From JBCCJA01 sp039045975 (lineage in GTDB: Bacteria; Planctomycetota; Planctomycetia; Planctomycetales; Planctomycetaceae), in assembly GCA_039045975.1 (NCBI GenBank), contig JBCCJA010000014.1, positions 1 to 64,000 of the forward strand: DNA of 64,000 bases. The letters run 5' to 3'. How positions within the stretch are numbered: the first letter of the stretch is position 1; every line of letters begins with the position of its first letter. Below the pieces are notes generated by a model. That model had not been told where the DNA came from, did not search any database, and saw only the letters and a program-made list of their open reading frames with translations. Position numbers and translations under genes: made by a program. Shown here in pieces: positions 1-8,482 of this stretch.

Positions 1-60
1 CCCCCCCCCACCCAACCCCCCCCCGGGGGCCCCGGCTTGGCCGGGGGTGCTTTCCCGCCC
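1..60. other. C-rich low-complexity leader
   Basis: The first 30 bases are almost pure C with a few A, followed by a G run and a short CCCCGG/CCGGGG fold-back. No gene is supported here. Homopolymers of this kind are common at contig ends, so the exact bases may be unreliable. There is no T tract that would make it a terminator for the gene to its right. Confidence 0.4.
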
Positions 61-122
61 CCAAACGCCCCCCGGGCCCCCCGCCGCGGGCTCGTGTTCG
101 CGGGATCTCTTGAATCCGAGAT

Positions 123-1418
123 TCAGATCACGATCTGCGCCCCGACGACGAGCGAATTCTGGACTGTGTCGTCCTCGCTGACGAACGGTGCCGTGATATT
201 AATGAGCGGTGCGAAGCCGGTGCTGCGGACATATTCGGCGGTGAACAGGACGTGGGGCGACGGCCGCCAGCCGACGCCGAGGATCAACTGCCTGTTGAAC
301 CGCCACTCGGTGTCTTCGACGCCCTGCACGCCCTCGCTGAAACTCACGTAGACCCGCGACGGGCAGTCGGAAAGCACGAAGTCGTAAGCCGCCTCGGCCC
401 GCCACGCGACGACCTCGTGCCCGACGACGGGCCAATCCTCGACCGTCTGTACGTACTCGCCCGCGACCGTGAAGTCGCCCCAGCGGACGAGGCCGTTGAA
501 GTCCCACGCCGGGTTCCGCGGGCCGAACAGTGTCGTGTCGATGTGCTCCGCCTCGCCGGCGTCGTAGATCGTGCCGTGGAGGTACCCGCCGCCGAGTCGC
601 AGAAACAGGTCGTCGGCCAGCGGAAAGTCGCCGACGGCGTTGACCGCGAAGTTGTTCATCCGCCCGATCTCGGGCGAGTCCGACACGCGGATCCCGCGGC
701 CGCCGTCGAGGCCGGTCAGGACGAAGTGAAAGTGTTCGTCGACGTAACCGACCCCGGCCCCCTCAGCGAGCGGCGCGAAGTAGTGCCAAGGCACGGCCTG
801 CGTGAACAGGCTCAGCGTGCCGAAGTCGCCGAACGAGACATTTTTCTTGCCGAGGAACGCATAGAACGGGCTCTCTTCGAGGTCGCCGAAGACGACGTAC
901 GCCTGCCGCGTCTGCAGCGAACCCTGGTTCGAAGACGGGAACGTGAACACGTCGGAGAACAGCACTTCGAGATACCCGCCGGCCCACCGCTCCGCCTTCG
1001 CGACGACCCCGACGTTCGCCTGCAGCAGCCGCGCGTCGGTCGCGGTCGTGCCGACGAACGCCGTCGGGAACCGGCCGAGATAGGGGAAGCGGTTCGCACT
1101 GTTCGTCTCGGCGACCAGCAGCGACCCGCGGACCTGAGCGCCGAGCGTCAGCCCGGCGGGCCGTTCGTCGGTCCGCAGTGAATCGAGCACGAGCAACTGC
1201 TTGTCGCCCTGCCGGTTCTGGAAATCGAGCAGCGGTGCCAGCGTCGCGGTGTCGGTCCGCACGAAGCGGGCCGGGTCGAACGGGGCCTGCCGGCCGACCG
1301 GCGCGACAACCGGCGCGTACGAGACATGCGAAGTGGGCGTGACCGGTCCGGGAACCTCGACCGTCCCGTCGGCGGCGAGCACCGCCGCGACGGCCAACAA
1401 TCCGGGGAAGACTGCCAA
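123..1418 (-). CDS. Outer-membrane beta-barrel protein, LbtU-like siderophore porin family (putative)
   Basis: 431 residues, predicted to form an outer-membrane channel. A short hydrophobic leader (AVFPGLLAVAAVLAADG) is followed by alternating amphipathic strands rich in Tyr, Phe and Gly, and the chain ends in a hydrophobic strand (VVGAQIVI), as barrels do. Segments such as VVFGDLEESPFYAFLGKK, SFGDFGTLSLFTQ and NNFAVNAVGDFPLADD recall LbtU-type porins; that family call is inference. The start is TTG. The leader lacks a basic n-region, while in-frame codons just upstream (RTDRS) would supply one, yet no ATG or GTG is in frame in the 45 bases upstream, so the start is uncertain. It is a single gene with no operon partner, and its ligand is unknown. 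Confidence 0.55.
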   Translation of the reverse strand: MAVFPGLLAVAAVLAADGTVEVPGPVTPTSHVSYAPVVAPVGRQAPFDPARFVRTDTATLAPLLDFQNRQGDKQLLVLDSLRTDERPAGLTLGAQVRGSLLVAETNSANRFPYLGRFPTAFVGTTATDARLLQANVGVVAKAERWAGGYLEVLFSDVFTFPSSNQGSLQTRQAYVVFGDLEESPFYAFLGKKNVSFGDFGTLSLFTQAVPWHYFAPLAEGAGVGYVDEHFHFVLTGLDGGRGIRVSDSPEIGRMNNFAVNAVGDFPLADDLFLRLGGGYLHGTIYDAGEAEHIDTTLFGPRNPAWDFNGLVRWGDFTVAGEYVQTVEDWPVVGHEVVAWRAEAAYDFVLSDCPSRVYVSFSEGVQGVEDTEWRFNRQLILGVGWRPSPHVLFTAEYVRSTGFAPLINITAPFVSEDDTVQNSLVVGAQIVI

Positions 1419-1503
1419 AGCCGATCGGTCCGTTCGGGAGACGTAACCGTACCTACGAACCTCATCGTCGCCCCGACGCGGTGGCCTGTATCGATTCTGC
1501 CGG

Positions 1504-1905
1504 TCAGGCCGACGTTTCGGGCGGTTCGAACTCGTCGGCCTCGGCGAGCACGTCGGCGAGGACGAGCTCGAACCCTGGCAGCAGGTCGGTGCGATACGTC
1601 CCGTCGGCTTTGACGACCCGTTTGCCCGCTTCGCCGTCGGGCGTCGTGCAGACCGTCAGTGTGCGGCGGAAGCGGTCGATGACCCAATACTCGCGGACGC
1701 CGAGTTTGAGATACTCCGACCGCTTCTCGACGAAGTCGCGGTGCCGGTCCCACGTCTCGACGGCGTCGTACTCCGCGGGCGTCATCCGCAGGCCGGCCGA
1801 CGACGCGTCGAGGTGCGTCGGCGCCGGCACAGGGTCGAAGACCGAGGCGGTCGATGTGTCGAGGACGGAGGACACGGCGGACTCTCTATGACGGGCTGAC
1901 GGCAT
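1504..1905 (-). pseudogene. Uma2-family (DUF820) nuclease remnant with internal in-frame deletion
   Basis: 133 residues. The first 45 or so match the usual planctomycete Uma2 start (LDASSAGLRMTPAEYDAVETWD). The last 85 match its C-terminal part (RDFVEKRSEYLKLGVREYW, then VIDRFRRTLTVCTTPDGEAG). Uma2 proteins normally have 180-200 residues; the block of about 70-80 between these parts, which carries most of the PD-(D/E)XK fold, is absent and WD joins directly to RHRDFVEKR. The frame stays open, so a short protein may be made, but nuclease activity is unlikely. The gene is divergent from the symporter at right. The family is clear; calling it non-functional is inference. Confidence 0.65.
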
Positions 1906-1985
1906 CGTAGCACGGCGGCGGGTCGCGGCGGGCGGGCCGATCGGACAGCATTCCCCGGCCCGACGCCCCGACCGCGGACCCGCCG

Positions 1986-3413
1986 ATGTCTTCGCCGACC
2001 CACTCGAACCGCCTTACGCTGCTGATCATCGTCGCGATCGTGCTGGCGATCGTCGTCGCGTTCGCGGCGCCGGTGACGGCGACCGGGTTCGCCGTTGGCG
2101 GCGACATCTTCCTGCGGCTGCTGAAGATGATCGTCGTCCCGCTCGTCGTGACGTCGGTCATGAGCGGCATCCTCGGCCTCGGCGACGTCCGCAAACTCGG
2201 CCGGCCGGGCGGGGCGACGATCGGCTACTACCTCGCGACGACGATTCTGTCGGTCGTCACCGGCCTCGTCGTCGTCAACGCGATCGGCCCGGGGAAGGGC
2301 ATCGGGGCCGAGGCGCTCGCAGCGGCGTCGGCAGAGGGGGCCGAGAACGAGCGGGCGATGGAGGCGAAGGAGCAGCAAGAGCGGATCGACGAGATCAATA
2401 AAGAACTCATCCCGCTTTACGTCGTGCGATCGAAATACCGAAATACCGGTGAGCCGACACCGGCAACGGATCGCGACATCGCTAGGCTAGAAGCCGAACT
2501 TAAGGAATTGAAGAGTGAATCCGGCATCGGGAAGATCGTCTCGAACCTCACGCTGATGCTCTTCACCGACAACTTGTTTAAGTCGGCCGCCGAGACCGAC
2601 CTGCTGCCGTTGATCGCGTTCAGCATCGTCTTCGCCGGGATGCTCACGACGCTCGGCGAACGGGTCGACGGGCTGACGTCGTTAATCGATCAGATCAACC
2701 ACGCGTTGATGCAGTTCGTGCTGCTGATCATGAACGTCGCGCCGATCGGCATCTTCTGCCTCGTCGCCGCGAAGTTCGGGAAGGCGAACGCCGACGGGAC
2801 GCTCGCCGAGGCGCTCGCCCAGATCGGCTGGTTCGTGCTGACGGTCATCATCGGCCTGTCGGTCCACGCGTTCATCACGCTGCCGTTAATCCTGTGGGTC
2901 TTCACGCGGCGGAACCCGTACCGGTTCATGCTCGACATGGGCCAAGCGTTATTAACCGCGTTCTCCACGGCGAGCAGCTCCGCGACGCTGCCGGTCACGA
3001 TGGAGACCGCCGTCCGCAAGGCGGGCGTCAAAGAGAAGTCGGTCGAGTTCGTCGTCCCGATCGGCGCGACGATCAACATGGACGGCACGGCGCTCTATGA
3101 AGCCGCGACGGCGATCTTTATCGCCCAGGCGCTCGGCGACGCGTACGACCTGACGCTCGCGAAGCAGATCACGATCGCGCTGACGGCGACGCTCGCCGCG
3201 ATCGGCGCCGCCGGCATCCCCGAGGCGGGGCTGGTGACGATGGTCATCGTCCTCAACGCCGTCGGCTTACCGGTCGAGGCGATCGGCTTTGTATTAAGTG
3301 TCGACTGGTTCCTCGACCGCTTCCGCACGACGGTCAACGTCCTCGGCGACGCGATGGGCTCGGCGGTCGTCGAAGGCACGCTGCCGGACGAAGCCGACGC
3401 CGCTCCGGCTTAA
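1986..3413 (+). CDS. Dicarboxylate/amino acid:cation symporter (DAACS/SLC1 family)
   Basis: 475-residue inner-membrane secondary transporter, expected to import acidic amino acids or C4-dicarboxylates with Na+ or H+. The serine-rich re-entrant motif SSSATLPVTM (about residue 330) and the cation/substrate motif NMDGTALY (about 363) are intact, and helices run from residue 10 to the C-terminus. Between TM3 (TILSVVTGLVVVNAIG) and the next helix lies a hydrophilic insert of about 65 residues (NERAMEAKEQQERIDEINKE onward to LEAELKELKSES) that looks coiled-coil. Canonical members such as GltPh have only a short loop there. The family is firm; the substrate is not known. Confidence 0.88.
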   Translation: MSSPTHSNRLTLLIIVAIVLAIVVAFAAPVTATGFAVGGDIFLRLLKMIVVPLVVTSVMSGILGLGDVRKLGRPGGATIGYYLATTILSVVTGLVVVNAIGPGKGIGAEALAAASAEGAENERAMEAKEQQERIDEINKELIPLYVVRSKYRNTGEPTPATDRDIARLEAELKELKSESGIGKIVSNLTLMLFTDNLFKSAAETDLLPLIAFSIVFAGMLTTLGERVDGLTSLIDQINHALMQFVLLIMNVAPIGIFCLVAAKFGKANADGTLAEALAQIGWFVLTVIIGLSVHAFITLPLILWVFTRRNPYRFMLDMGQALLTAFSTASSSATLPVTMETAVRKAGVKEKSVEFVVPIGATINMDGTALYEAATAIFIAQALGDAYDLTLAKQITIALTATLAAIGAAGIPEAGLVTMVIVLNAVGLPVEAIGFVLSVDWFLDRFRTTVNVLGDAMGSAVVEGTLPDEADAAPA

Positions 3414-3423
3414 TGACAAAAAA

Positions 3424-3667
3424 ATGGCCCGACCCCATGGTCGGATGCCGCAGGCACAAGATGACTCGAATCCAAGGTCCGCGTGATCGGCAGCACCGCG
3501 ACTCGCACGACCGAGCCTCGCGGAACCGACTTACAACACAATTTCTGAGCGAGCCGTCGGCGGACACGAGGTCGGCGACACCGGTTTTATGGGACTGTCT
3601 CTCTCAGAAGCGACGCGAATTCCAGATCATCTTGTCGCTGCGCGACCCGACCATGAGGTCGGGCCAT
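3424..3667. repeat. Long inverted repeat, each arm with a small palindrome and a 20-26 codon ORF
   Basis: The left arm (from 3424) and the reverse complement of the right arm (from 3667 leftward) share 20 of the first 21 bases (ATGGCCCGACC, then C or T, then CATGGTCGG). Weaker identity extends through CGCAG and ACAAGATGA to about 45 bases. Each arm holds its own fold-back (CCGACC/GGTCGG). Read outward-in, both arms encode related short peptides beginning MARPHGR and containing QDD: 3424-3486 on + and 3587-3667 on -. This explains most of the 338-base gap between the symporter and the hydrolase. It could be a small non-autonomous mobile repeat; nothing shows the peptides are made. Confidence 0.6.
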
Positions 3668-3751
3668 TCGTACTCGCCCGCCTATTGGCCAATGGTCCGG
3701 AAGTGCGGGCATACTCCTCGCGATAACTCAGTCGCATTTGATTCGCTCGGA

Positions 3752-4936
3752 ATGATCATGGCCTGTGCCAAGTTTTTGACGCTAATCACGAGCGTCGTGT
3801 TCGCCGTCGGAACCGGCTTGCCGTCACGTGCTGATGAGCCTGCCGCCGCCGTCGAAACGATCCCCGGCCGTTGGTCGCCCGAGCGGGCCAACGCCTGGTA
3901 CGACGCGCAGCCGTGGCTCGTCGGCTGTAACTATCTGCCGGCAACCGCGATCAATCAGATCGACATGTTCCAGGCGTCGACGTTCGACCCGGACACGATC
4001 GAGAAAGAACTCGGCTGGGCCGAGGGGCTCGGCTTCAACTGCCTGCGGGTTTATCTGCACGACGTGCTCTGGGCCGACGACCCGGACGGGCTCTACGCCC
4101 GGATGGACCGCTTCCTCGCGATGTGCGACCGCCGCGGCATCAAGGTCTTGTTCGTCCTCTTTGATGACTGCCACTGGGAGGGCGCGACGCTCGGCGAGCA
4201 GCCGCCGGTCCTCGCCGGCATCCACAACTCCGGCTGGCTGAAGTCGCCCGGCCGCGACGTCATCGCGAGGTATCACGCCGGGGGGTCGCCCGACGACGAG
4301 GTCGCCCGGCTCCGCGGATACGTCGCCGACACGCTTTCGCGGTTCCGAGACGACGACCGCGTCCTCGCCTGGGAGCTGTGGAACGAGCCGGGACGCAGCA
4401 ACGCGAAGACGGAGTCGGCGACGCTGCTGCTCGACGCGTACCGCTGGGCCCGCGGGGTCGCGCCGTCGCAGCCGGTCTGCTCGACGGCCGAGGGCTCGGT
4501 CGGGCAGGTGTTCATCGACATCGCCCGGGCGAATTCCGACGTCCACTCGTTCCACTGCTACAGCGACAAGGCGATCTCGGCACTGGTCGACGAGTACGCC
4601 GCGCTGCCTCGGCCGGCGATGTGTACCGAGTACATGGCCCGGCCGCGGAGCTACTTCCGGAACTCGTTACCGGTGCTGAAAGACGCCCGCGTCGCCGCGA
4701 TCAACTGGGGCTTCGTCTCCGGCGAATCGGGCACGGTCTGGCCCTGGTCGTCGCGGAACGGGAAGAATGTTTGGCAGATGCGTCGCGACCCGTCGCAGCA
4801 CGTCCCGCCGGGCGGGCCCTTCCCCGAGCCGGACGAGTGGTTCCACGACATCTATCGGGTCGATGGAACGCCTTACTCGGAAGACGAGGTCGCGTTGATC
4901 CGGCGTCTGACCGGCGTCGAGAAAGCGGCCGACTGA
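3752..4936 (+). CDS. Secreted cellulase-family (GH5-like) glycoside hydrolase
   Basis: About 394 residues from the MIMACAK start. The frame is open upstream to 3413, but that part is repeat DNA, and a Sec signal (FLTLITSVVFAVGTGLPSRA) begins right after this ATG; the second ATG at 3758 is an equally good start. The mature part is a TIM-barrel hydrolase of clan GH-A: LAWELWNEPG carries the acid/base Glu and AMCTEYMARP is the likely nucleophile strand. It should act in the periplasm or outside on a beta-linked polysaccharide. The substrate cannot be told. It is a stand-alone gene. Confidence 0.78.
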   Translation: MIMACAKFLTLITSVVFAVGTGLPSRADEPAAAVETIPGRWSPERANAWYDAQPWLVGCNYLPATAINQIDMFQASTFDPDTIEKELGWAEGLGFNCLRVYLHDVLWADDPDGLYARMDRFLAMCDRRGIKVLFVLFDDCHWEGATLGEQPPVLAGIHNSGWLKSPGRDVIARYHAGGSPDDEVARLRGYVADTLSRFRDDDRVLAWELWNEPGRSNAKTESATLLLDAYRWARGVAPSQPVCSTAEGSVGQVFIDIARANSDVHSFHCYSDKAISALVDEYAALPRPAMCTEYMARPRSYFRNSLPVLKDARVAAINWGFVSGESGTVWPWSSRNGKNVWQMRRDPSQHVPPGGPFPEPDEWFHDIYRVDGTPYSEDEVALIRRLTGVEKAAD

Positions 4937-4984
4937 GGCCGATCCCCTCCGAATCGCCGGTCGGCTCGAGCGCTGCGGACGTCG

Positions 4985-5545
4985 TCAGATGCCGACGGTC
5001 GTCGCCGGCTTCGTGGCGAACTCGGGCGGCGCCGGGAGACGCGCGACGCGTTCCTGCCGGGTACGCTCTTCCGAGTCGTCGCCGGCCCAGACGGCGATCC
5101 CCGCGACGGCACGCATTAGCTGCGACTTCAGCCCCGGCGCGTAGCCGGCCTCGAGGAGGCTGCCGGCGGCGATCACGAACATGACCGCGACGAGCAGCCA
5201 CATCGTCGTCTGCGACAGGTACTCGCGTTCCTCGCCCTCGTAGAGCGTCGCCCGGCCCGTGCCGCCCTTCGAACGCCGCACGTACACGCCGGTGAATTCC
5301 AGGCCGTACATGAACCCGTCGTCGACCAGTTCGCAGTGCTTGACCTCGTACTGGTACTTCACGCCGTCGAAGACGACGACGCCGTCCTCCGGGATCGGCT
5401 CGCGTGACATCGACAGCAGCGAGATGCCCGCGACCGAGTAATCGGTCACCTTCACCGGGTGGCTGTAGCCGCGGATCTTGACCGATCCCGCGCGTCCGGA
5501 GTCGGACGGGAATCGAAAATTCCGGCGTCGGCAGTGCTCGGTCAT
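4985..5545 (-). CDS. PilZ-like domain protein with C-terminal membrane helix
   Basis: 186 residues. The N-terminal half has a PilZ-type layout: a basic run RRRNFRFP near residue 6-13, then VTDYSVAGISLLSM matching the (D/N)xSxxG element. In known PilZ domains these two motifs bind cyclic di-GMP. A helix (MWLLVAVMFVIAAGSLLEAG) at about 115-134 anchors it in the membrane, followed by a charged tail. The likely role is cyclic di-GMP-dependent control at the membrane; the partner is unknown. The arginine motif is not the exact RxxxR, so ligand binding is inference. Confidence 0.6.
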   Translation of the reverse strand: MTEHCRRRNFRFPSDSGRAGSVKIRGYSHPVKVTDYSVAGISLLSMSREPIPEDGVVVFDGVKYQYEVKHCELVDDGFMYGLEFTGVYVRRSKGGTGRATLYEGEEREYLSQTTMWLLVAVMFVIAAGSLLEAGYAPGLKSQLMRAVAGIAVWAGDDSEERTRQERVARLPAPPEFATKPATTVGI

Positions 5546-5681
5546 GCGAGCCTCGGCGGAATCCGCAGGGAGGGGTCGAACTACCTAACTCTGCGACGTG
5601 CAGGCGGACGCCTCGCGAACGATCGGCCCGGTGTGGAAAAAACCGGTCCGGTCGTGACGGTCCGTCACGCCGTACCGGCCC

Positions 5682-6659
5682 TCAGCCTTCGCGACCGCTT
5701 CCGCCGGACGCCGGGACCGACCCGAGCGCCTCGTGACCCGGGCCGCCCGACCGACCGAGCACCCCGATTTCCCGCATCAGTTCGGCCAGATCGTCCCAGC
5801 GGGCCCGCTCTTCGTCGGGCGTCTCCGGTTCGACGAGCCCGCGGAGCGCCTGTCGTCCCTCTTCGAGCACCGTGGGCGACATTTCGGGGTTTGCGGCGAC
5901 GATCGCCGCGTGCGTCTTTGCCGCGACCGCGTCGTCTTCGAGGTAACGGCTCCAACCTGTGGCCGCGGCCTGACGCATCCGCGACGGCACGTCGCCGGCC
6001 TCGACCGTGCCGACGGCCCGGCCGACCAGGCAGCTGCAGTACGGGTCGAACCCGACGTCGGACAGCATCAGCGTCGTCGTTTCGAGGCCCTCGCGGGCCG
6101 CGACGAACGGCTCGCTGAACGTGTAGCCCTGCTGGCCCCGCTTGCCGCCGAGCAGCAGGTGATTCACGCCGCCGTTGAACGGGACGACCGAGACGTCCGC
6201 GGGCAGCACTTTCGCCTTCAGGAACTCGGCGAAAGGCTGGTTGCCCATCGCCAGTTCGAACCCCGACAGGTCGGCGAACGAGCCGACGCCCGCGTCAGCC
6301 GGCACGAGGACGCACCGCGGCGTGTGCGTGATCGGCGCGTACAGCGACACGACGTCGGCCCCCTGCTCCCGCAACAGCAAAACGCGGTCGGCGTTCGCGA
6401 CGCCGAAGTCGACCCGGCCTGTCGCGACGAGCTGGCAGACTTGCACCCCGGGCCCGCCCGGGACGATTTCGACGTCGAGCCCCGCTTCCTCGTACAGCCC
6501 CAGCACTGCCGCGGCGTAGTAGCCGCCGTGCTCCGCCTCCGGAAACCAGTTGAGCTGCAGTTTGACGGGCACGGCGCCGTCGCCGGCCGGCGGGCGGGCT
6601 TCGCCCCCGCAGCCGGCGACCGACGCCACGGTAAGTAAGGCGGCAAAGATGCGGCTCAC
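5682..6659 (-). CDS. ABC transporter substrate-binding lipoprotein, NMT1/THI5-like
   Basis: 325 residues with a lipoprotein signal (MSRIFAALLTVASVAGCGG, Cys17 the lipid anchor). The mature start KLQLNWFPEAEHGGYYAA is the hallmark of the NMT1/THI5-like fold, whose members bind the thiamine pyrimidine precursor, nitrate, sulfonates or related compounds. TFSEPFVAAREG and the SCLVGRA segment fit the second lobe. It is the last gene of a three-gene operon after the permease and the ATPase. No TPP riboswitch is seen upstream of the operon, so a thiamine role is only one option. Confidence 0.8.
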   Translation of the reverse strand: MSRIFAALLTVASVAGCGGEARPPAGDGAVPVKLQLNWFPEAEHGGYYAAAVLGLYEEAGLDVEIVPGGPGVQVCQLVATGRVDFGVANADRVLLLREQGADVVSLYAPITHTPRCVLVPADAGVGSFADLSGFELAMGNQPFAEFLKAKVLPADVSVVPFNGGVNHLLLGGKRGQQGYTFSEPFVAAREGLETTTLMLSDVGFDPYCSCLVGRAVGTVEAGDVPSRMRQAAATGWSRYLEDDAVAAKTHAAIVAANPEMSPTVLEEGRQALRGLVEPETPDEERARWDDLAELMREIGVLGRSGGPGHEALGSVPASGGSGREG

Positions 6660-6701
6660 GGGCTCACTCGTGCGGGGGTGCGGGGTACGTCGGCCGGCGG
6701 A

Positions 6702-7472
6702 TCACCGCAGATCGTAGCTGCCCTTCACGAGTCGGTCGGCCACGGCGGCGATTCCCGCGAACAACGCTACGCCTAGCAGCGTCGAGAGCAGCACCGCGGC
6801 GAACAGGTCGGCCGTCTTCGTCTGGTCGGCCGACGCCCGGATCAGATAGCCGAGCCCACGCGGGCCCGACCCGTAACCGGTGAAGAACTCGCCGACGATC
6901 GCGCCGATCACCGACAGCCCCGCCGACGTCTTCGCCCCGACGACCAACGCCGGCACGGCCGACGGCACCCGCAGCCGCCACAGCGTCCGCCACCGCCCGG
7001 CCCGGTAGAGGGCGAACACTTCGGCCAGCCGCGGGTCGACGTCGACGAGCCCGGCGGTGACGTTCGCGACGACCGGGAACAGGCCGACAACGGCCGAGAC
7101 CACCACGACCGCCTGCGGCCCGTAGCCCATCCACAGAATGATCAGCGGCGCGACCGCCACGACCGGGACCGTCTGCAGGAAGATCGCGTAGGGGTACATC
7201 GCGGACCGCAGCAGCGGCGAGACCGCGAACACCAGCCCCGCCGCCGAGCCGACCGCCACCGCCGCGAGGAACCCGCCGAGAGACTCCGCCGCCGTCAGCG
7301 CCGTCGCGCCGGCGTAGGTGCCGGGACGCTCCCAGACCGCCCCGGCGACAATGCCCGGCCCCGGTAGCACGTACCGCGGCACGTCGAACGCCGTGACCGA
7401 CGCCGCCCAGACGCCGACCCCGACGACCGCCGCGACCAGCGGCGGGATGACGGCCCGCCCGAGTCGGTTCAC
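6702..7472 (-). CDS. ABC transporter permease (BPD_transp_1, SsuC/TauC/ThiX type)
   Basis: 256 residues with about six membrane helices. The cytoplasmic coupling loop is visible as EVFALYRAGRWRTLWRLRVP followed by SAVPALVVGAKTSAG, the EAA-type motif that docks on the ATPase. Size and layout match single-permease importers that work as homodimers with NMT1-like binding proteins. The start overlaps the end of the ATPase gene by four bases, so the two are probably translationally coupled; the binding-protein gene follows 42 bases downstream. Confidence 0.85.
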   Translation of the reverse strand: MNRLGRAVIPPLVAAVVGVGVWAASVTAFDVPRYVLPGPGIVAGAVWERPGTYAGATALTAAESLGGFLAAVAVGSAAGLVFAVSPLLRSAMYPYAIFLQTVPVVAVAPLIILWMGYGPQAVVVVSAVVGLFPVVANVTAGLVDVDPRLAEVFALYRAGRWRTLWRLRVPSAVPALVVGAKTSAGLSVIGAIVGEFFTGYGSGPRGLGYLIRASADQTKTADLFAAVLLSTLLGVALFAGIAAVADRLVKGSYDLR

Positions 7473-8281
7473 GGCTCCGCCCCGTCGGCGGTTTCCCGGC
7501 GGAGCGTCGCGAGGGCCCGCCGTACGACCGCGGCGAACGCCGGCGTGCCCCGCAGCTCCGCGCGACGACCGTCGCCGAACGGGACGTCGATCACTTCCGC
7601 GACGCGGCCGGGTCGCCCGGCCAAGACGACGACGCGGTCCGACACGTAAACGGCCTCGGCGACATCGTGCGTGACGAACAGCGTCGGGACGCGGCGGTCG
7701 AGCCAGAGCGTCCGCAGTTCGTCGTCGAGCGTGTCGCGAGAGAGCGAGTCCAACGCCCCGAACGGTTCGTCGAGGAGCAGTACGTCGGGCCGGTCGACGA
7801 CGGCCCGCGCGATCGCGACCCGCATCCGCATTCCGCCCGACAGCTCGTGCGGTCGCTTGTCACGCGAGTCGGCCGGCAGCCCGGCGAGGGCCAGCGCGGC
7901 TTCGACCGCTTCTTCCCGCTCGTCTCGGCCGCGGCCGGCGAGTTCGAGCGGGAGTGCGACGTTGGCCCGCGCCGTCAGCCACGGCAGCAGCCGCGGCTCC
8001 TGAAAGACGTACCCGACGCGTCCCGACCGCCCGCCGATCGAGCCGGCGGTCGGCTCCTCCAGACCGGCGGCGAGCCGTAGGAGCGTGCTCTTCCCACAGC
8101 CCGACGGCCCGACGACCGCCGTCAGTCGGTCGGGCCCGACGTCGAGGTCGACCGGCCCGACGCCCGAGCCGTCTCCGTACCGTCGCGACGCGGCGACGAA
8201 ACGCAGACGCGTCGGCCCCGCTGTGTGTCCGGCGTCGGGCCGGGCCGGGGCGTCGGCCGTGTTCGCGAGGGCGTCGGACAA
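7469..8281 (-). CDS. ABC transporter ATP-binding protein (SsuB/TauB/NrtD type)
   Basis: 270-residue ATPase, first gene of the importer operon. Walker A is GPSGCGKST, the Q-loop follows in VFQEPRLLPW, the signature is LSGGMRMR, Walker B is VLLLDEPFGALDS and the H-loop is FVTHDVAEA; all are intact. The frame begins with TTG and no ATG is available before the conserved core, so TTG is taken as start. About 30 residues (SDALANTADAPARPDAG and on) precede the first strand. It faces the TPR/coiled-coil gene across a 200-base divergent region in which no riboswitch was recognised. Confidence 0.87.
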   Translation of the reverse strand: MSDALANTADAPARPDAGHTAGPTRLRFVAASRRYGDGSGVGPVDLDVGPDRLTAVVGPSGCGKSTLLRLAAGLEEPTAGSIGGRSGRVGYVFQEPRLLPWLTARANVALPLELAGRGRDEREEAVEAALALAGLPADSRDKRPHELSGGMRMRVAIARAVVDRPDVLLLDEPFGALDSLSRDTLDDELRTLWLDRRVPTLFVTHDVAEAVYVSDRVVVLAGRPGRVAEVIDVPFGDGRRAELRGTPAFAAVVRRALATLRRETADGAEP

Positions 8282-8482
8282 GCGGGTCTCGGGCTTCGAT
8301 GTTTGAAAGTTACGACGATCCGTCGGACGCGACGACGGGCCTCGCGGCCCGCGTAATCGTCATGCCCACGCGAAGACCGGCCGCGGCCGGCCGTCGCACC
8401 GAAATAGTTTGCAACGCGACCGGCCGGCGTCGATATTCCGCGCAGCGACGGAGTATGTCGGACCCCGAGACGTCACGCCCCC

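Noticed and set aside
252..1181. Long plus-strand frame of 309 codons opposite the porin gene
   Set aside because: Arg/Asp/Val-rich shadow of the real minus-strand gene; no domain and no signal.
3413..3751. N-terminal extension of the cellulase-like hydrolase to 3413
   Set aside because: This part is the inverted repeat; the Sec signal begins at 3752-3758.
8282..8482. Possible TPP riboswitch upstream of the NMT1/THI5-type operon
   Set aside because: The conserved CUGAGA and ACCUGAUCUGGAUAAUGCCAGC blocks are absent on the operon strand.
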